Assembly: GCA_017535315.1 (NCBI GenBank)
Contig: JAFXUD010000061.1
Coordinates: forward strand, 1-51,550
Length of the DNA stretch: 51,550 nucleotides
Direction of reading: 5' to 3'
Source: Victivallales bacterium
GTDB taxonomy: Bacteria > Verrucomicrobiota > Lentisphaeria > Oligosphaerales > Oligosphaeraceae
Below the pieces are notes generated by a model. The model did no database searches, was not told the origin of the DNA, and saw only the letters and a list, made by a program, of their open reading frames with translations. The position numbers and the translations under genes were made by a program. The stretch's first letter is position 1. Every line of letters begins with the position of its first letter. This document shows positions 34,681 to 41,299 of this stretch, piece after piece.

Positions 34681-35829
34681 TTATTCCTCCTTCTTGGTCT
34701 CGCTCTGCGATGAATTGGGCGATGAAGATGAAACCATGGGCTTTTTCCAGAGCCCCTCAGGAAAAAGAGGGGTTTTCACGGCATAGTCCAAAGACATCTT
34801 ATAGATATATTCATCAATGGCGGCTTTTTGTTTGAGCGGGGTCAGCTTCTCTCGAATAGCTTCCTTATCCTTGAGATTCTCTGTCTCCCCCAACTTGCCG
34901 CATAGAATCTGGGCAACACGCAGTTTTTCAGGTGCATCAGCCGTTTCTGGAGGGATGGAGCGTAGGACTTTCATGATACGGTAGGCGGAAGATGTCTCCA
35001 GCATGGGGGTGACATCGCCGACTTTCCAATTGAATTCTTTGATTTCATTGACTTCGGCCAATTCTTCACGGGTGAAATCATACTTCAATTCTCCACCCCA
35101 TTCGGCTTCTACGCCCTCTGAATATTCTTTGGCGAGTTTTTTGAAACCCTCGTTTGTTTGCAAGTCAGGATCCTGAGCAAGCTTTTGCATCGCTTCCCTT
35201 CGCTCAACGTTTAAGCCGTCTATGCCTTGCTTGACAGCTTTCTTGTAGCGAATGTAGAGATCAATTTCCTCGTCTGTTAACTGAATGTTTTCAAATAGTT
35301 TTTCACTGAGGTACATGACATTGATGAGCTCATCAAAGGATACATTGAGAAGATTGGGTGAAACCATCTCAAAGGAAGCCATGTATTGAGACAAGGATTT
35401 GTATTTGCTTTGTTTATCCGCCTTGAGATTAGTCTCTATGTCTGATTCAATCTTCTTGCGTGCCTCTGTGTCAGGGATTAATTCAAGCTTTTTAGCCTCC
35501 ATGACGAACATTCGTCGGGCAACCAGTTTCTGCATTATCGTGCGTATAGCGTCTCCTGTAGAAGTCTTGTTTGCACTTTCGCTGGTATTGAGAGATTCTA
35601 CAAGTGGTTGGATATGCGGGTAGAGTTCCCGCCAACTGGCGGTTTTGCCGTCAATCTCCAGCACGATGGAATCAGGCTGGAGTTTTTCAATTGTGTTTTT
35701 TAAATCCGCTTCTGTTGTTTGATGATGGGGTTCTGATATAGGGGCGACGGCGGGCTCTGTCGATTGTGTATGTACAAGAGAGAGTGGAAAAGCGATGCTT
35801 ACAAGGAGTAAAGCGTGAATATATTTCAT
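34681..35829 (-). CDS. Secreted parvulin-type peptidylprolyl isomerase (SurA/PrsA-like foldase)
   Basis: A 382-residue exported chaperone. Signal peptide 1-21 (HALLLVSIAFPLSLVHTQS). Residues about 55-190 are a helical SurA-N-like chaperone region. Residues about 200-300 form the parvulin domain, with AEWGGELKYDF and WKVGDVTPMLETSSAYRIMKVL matching the GGDLG and G-x-I-S-P-V motifs. It acts in the periplasm. It sits immediately upstream of the giant secreted protein and its last codons supply a Shine-Dalgarno for that reading frame, so it is probably a dedicated foldase for it. Promoter at 35880-35907. Confidence 0.85.
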   Translation of the reverse strand: MKYIHALLLVSIAFPLSLVHTQSTEPAVAPISEPHHQTTEADLKNTIEKLQPDSIVLEIDGKTASWRELYPHIQPLVESLNTSESANKTSTGDAIRTIMQKLVARRMFVMEAKKLELIPDTEARKKIESDIETNLKADKQSKYKSLSQYMASFEMVSPNLLNVSFDELINVMYLSEKLFENIQLTDEEIDLYIRYKKAVKQGIDGLNVERREAMQKLAQDPDLQTNEGFKKLAKEYSEGVEAEWGGELKYDFTREELAEVNEIKEFNWKVGDVTPMLETSSAYRIMKVLRSIPPETADAPEKLRVAQILCGKLGETENLKDKEAIREKLTPLKQKAAIDEYIYKMSLDYAVKTPLFPEGLWKKPMVSSSSPNSSQSETKKEE

Positions 35830-35879
35830 AGCCGTGGAGGTATTGAGACAGAGTATTGAACAATCTTTACAATATTAAT

Positions 35880-35907
35880 AATATAAGAACCAAGAGGAAA
35901 AAAACAA
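35880..35907 (-). promoter_or_regulatory. Candidate promoter of the foldase-giant-DUF1573 operon
   Basis: Minus strand TTGTTT (35902-35907), 16-nt spacer, TATATT (35880-35885); leader of about 45 nt to the ATG at 35829. Confidence 0.45.
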
Positions 35908-35969
35908 GTAGTCGAGTAGTCTTTTTTTTGTTTTTGTTATTTTTTTTCCTGCTTCATGTTTTACGTTCT

Positions 35970-36028
35970 TTATGAGCAACTTCATAACGCTTCCCATTGT
36001 GTTTTTTCCGATTTTAAGTTGCTCATAA
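35970..36028. promoter_or_regulatory. 13-bp perfect inverted repeat between divergent operons
   Basis: TTATGAGCAACTT (35970-35982) and AAGTTGCTCATAA (36016-36028) with 33 nt between. It lies between the foldase promoter and the tandem promoters of the 36411 gene. It may be an operator for both directions or a terminator-like fold. Confidence 0.5.
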
Positions 36029-36029
36029 C

Positions 36030-36206
36030 AAAAAAACGCAAAAAAATATCAAAAAAAGTCTTTTTTTTGCAAAAACGTATTTGACAATGTGGAAATGATG
36101 CTTAAATTATTTACAGTTTTGTCTATGAATATCAAAAAAATGCAAAAAAATGGAATTTTTTGAGGTTTTTTGTTTGACATAGTGCAAAATGTGTTTATCT
36201 TATAAT
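36030..36206 (+). promoter_or_regulatory. Two tandem promoters, each behind phased A-tracts
   Basis: P1: TTGACA (36081-36086), 16 nt, TAAATT (36103-36108). P2: TTGACA (36174-36179), 16 nt, TATCTT (36196-36201). A7 tracts centred near 36033, 36043 and 36054 precede P1; A or T tracts centred near 36137, 36147, 36158 and 36168 precede P2. Spacing of 10-11 bp gives intrinsic curvature. This is the strongest promoter region in the window. Confidence 0.6.
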
Positions 36207-36209
36207 AAT

Positions 36210-36410
36210 TCTAAAAAAAGGACGCATAGTTTGAACATAAGCTTCTTTAACCGTTTGACAGTTGAAGCTGTCTTGCGAAAGGAGGATGCAAACACATAGT
36301 CAGGTAGCTCATTTTTTCAGGTTCAGGTTTTTTGAAAATTTCGTGTAAACAATAAATGCTACCCCGAAAGGGGTGGATGAGAGAGTACAAGTAAAACAAA
36401 AGGAACAAAA
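36210..36410 (+). promoter_or_regulatory. Long structured 5' leader of the small secreted protein
   Basis: About 200 nt between P2 and the ATG. It contains a hairpin GACAG/CTGTC (36257-36272), a site AAAGGAGG directly followed by ATG and a 20-codon frame (36285-36347, spacing too short to be efficient), and a hairpin CCCC-GAAA-GGGG (36362-36373) shortly before the true ribosome-binding site AAAGGAA. Confidence 0.45.
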
Positions 36411-37304
36411 ATGAAAAAGCTCATTGCTGCAATCGTGATTGCCTCCATCGGTGCTGCTTTCGCAGATCCGTACTATGTGTATGACTACAAGGCCTCCATC
36501 AAGCGCCTTGACATCAGCGCCAAGTATGTGAGCAAAACCGCCGACGTTACCCAGAAATACAGTGTCAAGAGCGACACCATCCAGGGCTATGTCACTGTGC
36601 CCGTCTGCAAAAACTGCACTGGAACCCTTGATACCAGCATTGGCATTAAGGATGACGGCTATGCCTATCTGACCATGAAAGGCAACAGCAAGAATGTCAG
36701 CGGGAAGGAATACGCTGTCCTGAAGGCCCCCATCAAGGCCTCTATCGGTGTGTTCGGTGGCGAACAGTACATGAATGGTAAGATTGTTGATGACAAAAAG
36801 GTCAACAAGGCTTGGATGTCCTTGGATTTCCCGCTGTCCGTCGCACAGTTTGACACTGCGCTCCTCGTTGCGAAGAAAGATGTCAGCGCTGGCGTTCCTC
36901 TGGCCTTCTTGGGCCTCACCAACCTCGGTGAAAATGCTGACCGCGTGGATGTCCAGAACACTGGTTTTGGTACTGCCAAAGTTCAGAAGAGCAGCGTCTT
37001 TGATTTCTGCGAAGGCGAGACCACCAATTCCTGCCTCTCCGTTGCCTCCATCAGTGGTACCCTGGTTGGCTATCCCCTCTACATGGGTGCTTGCCTCCAC
37101 AGACCGATGTGGGATCTCTGCAATGTCAGTGCTGCTGGCGAGGTTCCGGATGCCGTTATCTGCGGTTCCTGGTCTCTTAAGTTCAACAAGGCTTTGACGG
37201 ACAAATATGCAGAAAAGGGCGAGGCCGCCATTCTGGATAAGTTCAAAACCTCGAAGTATGTTGAAATCGATGCATCTGGTGCTTTCGTTTCTTCTTCCAA
37301 ATAA
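36411..37304 (+). CDS. Probably abundant secreted protein of unknown function
   Basis: A 297-residue protein with a clear signal peptide (KKLIAAIVIASIGAAFA, cleavage before Asp19). I do not recognise the family. The mature part is rich in Lys, Asp, Gly and beta-strand patterns and has several Cys (CKNCTG near 67-70, FCEGETTNSCLS, ACLHRP, LCNVS, VICGS), enough for disulfides or metal binding. Tandem promoters with curved DNA, a structured leader, a strong terminator and C-ending codons that differ from the AT-richer neighbours all suggest very high expression. A surface-layer or envelope structural protein, or a heavily secreted factor, is inferred. Confidence 0.8.
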   Translation: MKKLIAAIVIASIGAAFADPYYVYDYKASIKRLDISAKYVSKTADVTQKYSVKSDTIQGYVTVPVCKNCTGTLDTSIGIKDDGYAYLTMKGNSKNVSGKEYAVLKAPIKASIGVFGGEQYMNGKIVDDKKVNKAWMSLDFPLSVAQFDTALLVAKKDVSAGVPLAFLGLTNLGENADRVDVQNTGFGTAKVQKSSVFDFCEGETTNSCLSVASISGTLVGYPLYMGACLHRPMWDLCNVSAAGEVPDAVICGSWSLKFNKALTDKYAEKGEAAILDKFKTSKYVEIDASGAFVSSSK

Positions 37305-37340
37305 TCAAGTAAGTGCTACGATTTCTTGATTAACGCACCA

Positions 37341-37401
37341 AGACTGATAGTCTAGACTATCAGTCTAAAAGAGGGGTCAATTGCATTGGCCCCTCTTTTT
37401 T
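37341..37401 (+). terminator. 26-bp perfect palindrome followed by an intrinsic terminator
   Basis: 37341-37366 is a perfect 26-bp palindrome centred on TCTAGA. Next comes AAGAGGGGTCAA (37369-37380), loop TTGCA, TTGGCCCCTCTT (37386-37397), then a run of T (to 37401). This is a 12-bp stem with one G-U pair, a classic rho-independent terminator. The palindrome would protect the 3' end. Confidence 0.88.
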
Positions 37402-37411
37402 GATTATGCTA

Positions 37412-37587
37412 TGTTCCCCAAGAGAGTCGTTTTTTAAAGGCCGTGGTGCGGTCAGTGCATGAAGTGCACGACAATCGAAGACCAATGCTTCGCGCCCGTT
37501 AGAGGCTGCCGCATTGGGGAGCCTCCAGATAATTCGCGCCTGTGGGGGCACAACAAAAAACTATTCTGTTTCCTACCTTGGGGAACA
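37412..37587. other. Possible structured RNA or repeat element of about 176 bp
   Basis: Nested long-range complementarity: TGTTCCCCAAG (37412-37422) with CTTGGGGAACA (37577-37587), and GTTTTTT (37429-37435) with AAAAAAC (37555-37561). Inside are hairpins GTGCA/TGCAC near 37456 and GAGGCT/AGCCTC near 37502-37524. The overall rod shape with closed ends recalls small RNAs such as 6S RNA, but I see no conserved 6S motif and the strand is unknown. No credible protein. This fills most of the gap 37402-37636. Confidence 0.3.
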
Positions 37588-37636
37588 GAGCGTTCAACTT
37601 AATTGTATTAACTCTAGCTGAAGAACTGGATGTAAT

Positions 37637-38398
37637 ATGTTTTTGCACAAAAACAATTTGTCTTTTGTTTTCCTTTTTGGAATTATCATTCTTGCATTGC
37701 TTTTTCTTCTGAATAAACAGAATCACGAATCTGAAGTAGTGAAAGGAGGTAGTGATGAGCCGATTCAGAATACCAAAACCGAATCTCAGGAGAATACTGT
37801 GCTAGGAAGCAATACCGAGATAAACCAGGAGAAACCAAGGGGAGAACGTGATGCGGGAATAACTTATGAGGAAAAGAAACGCCAGAAGCTTGAAAGCCTG
37901 CAGGCTTTGCTTGATGACGAGGAAAAACATGATGAGGCTTTGAAGCTGGCTTTGTCAATGGTGGATAAGGGGGATGCAGAACAAAAACTTGCGGCAATAG
38001 AGACATTCAACTGGATTGGTGGCCATGAGGCCAAAATGGCTCTAGTGGCTCTTCTGGATTATGGTGGTATTGTCAGTGAGAATGCTACCAGTTCTTTGAT
38101 ACATCTTTTCCAGGAAGATGCTCAGGATTCGGAAAGGACATTTGATGAAGAGGCCTTTATCGCAGCGTTGGATAAAATGGAGGAAACGGAAAGAGACGCT
38201 TTGTTTGTCATGTTGAATGGATATCCAGTGGAAACAGCTGCGCCTGTCCTGATTAATCTAATGGATTCTCAGAATGAAGCTCTCCGCAATCAGGTTTTTG
38301 AAACATTTGAGAGCATGGCGGAGGGGACGGAGATTACAAGCAAAGCAGATGCGGAAGAATGGCTTAAGAAATTTCTTGCGGAGAGCAAAGAGGATTAA
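37637..38398 (+). CDS. Membrane-anchored HEAT-like helical repeat protein
   Basis: A 253-residue protein. One N-terminal transmembrane segment (about 9-26, SFVFLFGIIILALLFLL) is followed by a charged, disordered tether (27-85) and a C-terminal helical region with HEAT-type repeats (LKLALSMVDKGDAEQKLAA, AKMALVALLDYGG, APVLINLMDSQNEALRNQV). The helical part would lie outside the membrane, in the periplasm. Such scaffolds bind other proteins; no function can be assigned. It lies 44 bp upstream of the 693-residue secreted protein on the same strand and is probably co-transcribed with it. Confidence 0.68.
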   Translation: MFLHKNNLSFVFLFGIIILALLFLLNKQNHESEVVKGGSDEPIQNTKTESQENTVLGSNTEINQEKPRGERDAGITYEEKKRQKLESLQALLDDEEKHDEALKLALSMVDKGDAEQKLAAIETFNWIGGHEAKMALVALLDYGGIVSENATSSLIHLFQEDAQDSERTFDEEAFIAALDKMEETERDALFVMLNGYPVETAAPVLINLMDSQNEALRNQVFETFESMAEGTEITSKADAEEWLKKFLAESKED

Positions 38399-38442
38399 AG
38401 CAGGGACTTTTAGATTGGGTATAGAGATTTCAGGGGTAAAAA

Positions 38443-40524
38443 ATGACTAGACGCCAGATAGTAGCATTGTTGCTTTCCATCTCCATTTATTCTCTATACG
38501 CGGTTAATATCAATGACGTATCTGAGGCGTTGGATTTGACGGGACAGTCAGGGGTCGAACTGGTCAGTTTCAGCAAGCGCGTGTATAATGTGACTTACGA
38601 CAACGAGTGGGAGGAGTATGACTATGTTTATGATGCCAATGAGGAGCCAACCTATAAGGATACAGACAATACAGGATGGGTTGTGCAGTCTTCAGATAAG
38701 GAGCATAGCAAATATTCCACCTATCCCATAAAGGGGAGTTCCTGCCTGCGCTCGGGCTTGCCTACAGAGCTAAAGAAGGGTAGCGATGCCCAGGAGGCAC
38801 GCCTTGTCTTTAGAGTTTATGGTCCAGGTAGATTCTCTTTCTTTTATAAAACCTCCTGTGATGAGTCAGATCAGCTTGTGGTATATGTCGATGGAGAACT
38901 GTCCTTTTTCAGTGAATCAGGCTATGGGGAGAATAGCGAGTATAATTGGAGCTATCAAGTCGATGACCAAACAGGAGAGGAGATAGAGGTTGAAAACCAT
39001 GCTGAAATCAATCTGGATGGGGGAAAGGCGACATCTGGACCCTATGAGGATACCTTTTATCACGAGATAGTGATTGTCTTTGAAAAGGATTTGCCAAGGA
39101 CCGACTGGGATGGAAACTACCTTCCTGATGGTCCAGAAAAACCAGACAAAAGCTGGTATGAAGATGATGATGATGGATATAAGGAGGCGTTAGCTGACTA
39201 CAATGCGCAAATGAAACTTTTCTTCAACTCCGTTTGGATTGATTGGGTGCAATGGACTCCGTTAGCCATTACTCTTGAATTGAATGATATTAAAGAGCCT
39301 CTCTATGATGAAGATGGGGAAATAATGTATGATGCGGATGGGAATGTCATGTATAAGGAAATACTGGACGAGGAGGGAAACTACCTGGATGAGGCAAAAA
39401 TAGTGTTGTCTTCAGATGCCCCTGACGTGGGGTATTCTGTGAGATACACGCTTGACGGGAGCGACCCCACAAGTAGTTCGACAGAGTTTAATTATGAAGA
39501 GGACACCTATCTGACACTGACGCAATCTTGCACGCTGAAGGCGGCCATCTTCGTTGGTGAAATAATCGATACAACGGTTGGTATTGTTTCCAAAGAGGTG
39601 ACTATCAAGGCAACGGCGCCATCCCTGGAGCAGGATGCCGAGCATTCCACGGATACTGCTTTTGTGTTCAAGGCGACGAATCAATATGCGGACAACATTA
39701 TCGTCTATACGATGGACGGGACTGAGCCGATGGAGAAAAGCACAGTTTATGATGCGGAAACAGGTATTGTCATCGAAAATACATGCACAGTTAAGGCTAG
39801 ATGCGTGCGTGAAGGTGTTCTTGCCAGTGAGGTAGTCTCAAAGACCGTGGAAAGACTGCCCGCACCGATTTATCGACTTTTAGACGCTGACGGCGTGGAG
39901 GAGCCGAATGGCGTGACAACGGGAAGCGAGCTGACGCTTGAAGCGGACAATTCTTCTGGAACTCTTAAATATGGCACTTCTGAAACAGATATCACGGAAG
40001 ACTTCCCTGATGATGGGCTTCTGGTCGGTATTGGAAAGACATATTATCTGCGAAATGTCGAAGACGGCAAACTCTCCAGCTTGATTGTCTGCGTGCAGGT
40101 GAAGAAGGCCGATACGACAATTGTATTTGGCGAGGGTGACTATGCGTTGGAACTGGGCTGGAATCTGGTGAGTTTCCCGATTGACATGACATCCACTAGC
40201 AGTCAGGCTCTGCTAAAAAAGTGGACTTTCTTTGGATACAATTCCGATGTGCGATGCTATCAACATATGACGACGATTAAGCCTGGTTGCGGCTACTGGG
40301 TGTTTCGGAAAACTGCGGACGAAACTGGCGGCGTCGAATTGAACGGATGCGTGGCCACCGAAACGGCAACGGGAGGTGCTGGTTGGAATCTTTTAGGCCT
40401 TGTGAAGGGGCAGGACTCCTTTGGGAGCAATGAGGTTTGGAGCTTCTCGAATGGTGCTTTTTGTCCACTGAAGAGCGATGAAAAGCCGAGTCAGTGGAAA
40501 GGGTATATGGTGAGATTCCAGTAA
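38443..40524 (+). CDS. Secreted protein, paralogue of the giant protein's terminal modules
   Basis: A 693-residue exported protein. Signal peptide 1-21 (IVALLLSISIYSLYA). Residues about 22-275 align with the N-terminal module of the giant protein (NDxxxALDLxGQxG, GWVVQSS, KYSTYP, SDAQEARLVF, GPGxFSFFYKT, VWxDWVxWTP). Two chitobiase-type C-terminal/Fn3-like domains follow (VRYTLDGSDPTSSS near 325, IIVYTMDGTEP near 420). The last 150 residues repeat the GWNLVSFP...WSFSNGAF module, which may anchor or sort the protein. AGGGG precedes the ATG. A repeat element begins right after the stop. Confidence 0.78.
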   Translation: MTRRQIVALLLSISIYSLYAVNINDVSEALDLTGQSGVELVSFSKRVYNVTYDNEWEEYDYVYDANEEPTYKDTDNTGWVVQSSDKEHSKYSTYPIKGSSCLRSGLPTELKKGSDAQEARLVFRVYGPGRFSFFYKTSCDESDQLVVYVDGELSFFSESGYGENSEYNWSYQVDDQTGEEIEVENHAEINLDGGKATSGPYEDTFYHEIVIVFEKDLPRTDWDGNYLPDGPEKPDKSWYEDDDDGYKEALADYNAQMKLFFNSVWIDWVQWTPLAITLELNDIKEPLYDEDGEIMYDADGNVMYKEILDEEGNYLDEAKIVLSSDAPDVGYSVRYTLDGSDPTSSSTEFNYEEDTYLTLTQSCTLKAAIFVGEIIDTTVGIVSKEVTIKATAPSLEQDAEHSTDTAFVFKATNQYADNIIVYTMDGTEPMEKSTVYDAETGIVIENTCTVKARCVREGVLASEVVSKTVERLPAPIYRLLDADGVEEPNGVTTGSELTLEADNSSGTLKYGTSETDITEDFPDDGLLVGIGKTYYLRNVEDGKLSSLIVCVQVKKADTTIVFGEGDYALELGWNLVSFPIDMTSTSSQALLKKWTFFGYNSDVRCYQHMTTIKPGCGYWVFRKTADETGGVELNGCVATETATGGAGWNLLGLVKGQDSFGSNEVWSFSNGAFCPLKSDEKPSQWKGYMVRFQ

Positions 40525-40757
40525 AGGCAATTAGCAATTTGCAATTATTAAGAAGGGTAAGCCGCGTAGCGGCGAAAGAGCATAGCCGTGGGTGGCGCGA
40601 AGCCGCGAAAGCGGCGAAGCGAAACCCACGGGCAAGCAATACCCCAGTTCCTTTTGCGCCTTGCCGCGTAGCGAAGCGGCAAGGCGCAGAAAATCTGGCA
40701 TCCTGTGCCTATTGACATCCTCCTGCTGAATAGTTACATTGATAATTGCTAATTAAA
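40525..40757. repeat. Hairpin-rich repeat (core related to the MITE-like elements)
   Basis: Starts right after a stop codon. AATTAGCAATTTGCAATTAT (40527-40546) and ATAATTGCTAATT (40743-40755) form inverted ends made of the same heptamer as positions 1-182. The GC-rich core (40561-40690) shares the CGTGGGT/ACCCACG and TGCGCCTTGCCGC/GCGGCAAGGCGCA hairpins with the MITE-like elements but lacks their GGGAATTATATAC ends. The remainder to 40924 holds the rpsU promoter and leader. Confidence 0.75.
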
Positions 40758-40812
40758 GCGGTGAGGGATGACGCTTTTTTTCGCATTTTCAAAGTTTTTG
40801 CGACATTGCGAG

Positions 40813-40840
40813 TTGCATAGAAAGAAAATGATGCTATATT
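40813..40840 (+). promoter_or_regulatory. Promoter of rpsU
   Basis: TTGCAT (40813-40818), 16-nt spacer ending in TGC (extended -10), TATATT (40835-40840). The leader of about 80 nt ends with AAAGGGGGTG before the start codon. Confidence 0.55.
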
Positions 40841-40924
40841 AAGTCAGTTTTTCACTGAACCTGAAAACTACCTGCATAAACCATAAACCATCCAAGCCTG
40901 TCGAAAGGGGGTGAATAAATAAAA

Positions 40925-41086
40925 ATGACTGACATCAAATGCCGCAAAGGTGAACCGATTGAACGCGCCCTCAGACGTCTGAAAAAGAAGCTGGACAAAG
41001 AGGGAACGTTGAAGGAACTGCGCAATCGTAGGCACTACGAGAAGCCCAGCGAGGTCAAAAGGCGTGAGAGTAAACGCTCACACTAA
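40925..41086 (+). CDS. rpsU: 30S ribosomal protein S21
   Basis: A 53-residue, strongly basic protein. It begins [20 protein letters not shown] and continues [23 protein letters not shown], the diagnostic S21 pattern: conserved GEP-IE-ALRR-K and R-R-(H/Y)-YEKPS. S21 sits on the platform of the 30S subunit and helps mRNA selection near the anti-Shine-Dalgarno. The start has a purine-rich AAAGGGGGTG about 12 nt upstream. It is a monocistronic unit with its own promoter and terminator. Confidence 0.95.
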   Translation: MTDIKCRKGEPIERALRRLKKKLDKEGTLKELRNRRHYEKPSEVKRRESKRSH

Positions 41087-41113
41087 TTGATGTCGCGTTC
41101 CGTAAATACACAG

Positions 41114-41147
41114 AAGACCGCCTGTTTTTGCAGGTGGTCTTTTTTTT
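41114..41147 (+). terminator. Rho-independent terminator of rpsU
   Basis: GACCGCCTG (41116-41124), loop TTTTTG, CAGGTGGTC (41131-41139) then eight T. The stem is 9 bp with one G-U pair, extended by two A-T pairs. Confidence 0.9.
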
Positions 41148-41177
41148 GTTGTTGTAATCGTACTTTGCTAATGCGAC

Positions 41178-41205
41178 TGGAAATTGAGGCTGGTTAACGT
41201 ATATT
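41178..41205 (+). promoter_or_regulatory. Candidate promoter of the MetF-MetV/tsaE unit
   Basis: TGGAAA (41178-41183), 16-nt spacer, TATATT (41200-41205). The transcript leader would contain the TCTAGA 9-bp repeats. Confidence 0.4.
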
Positions 41206-41226
41206 ATGAAAGTGGAATAATAAGTG

Positions 41227-41280
41227 CTCTAGAAGCTCTAGAAGTTCTAGAAGCTCTAGAAAATGCTAGAATATCTAGAA
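41227..41280. repeat. Six 9-bp units with TCTAGA in the leader
   Basis: CTCTAGAAG, CTCTAGAAG, TTCTAGAAG, CTCTAGAAA, ATGCTAGAA, TATCTAGAA in tandem, between the promoter and the GGGGGGAG ribosome-binding site of the MetF-MetV gene. Each unit is a partial palindrome, so units can pair with each other. The period equals that of the GGGACGGGA hairpins. Confidence 0.85.
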
Positions 41281-41299
41281 TGGGGGGAGTAAATCAACA

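Noticed and set aside
37360-37551. Minus-strand 63-residue frame between the small secreted protein and the HEAT-like protein
   Set aside because: It runs through the terminator hairpin, has no ribosome-binding site, and overlaps the candidate structured region.
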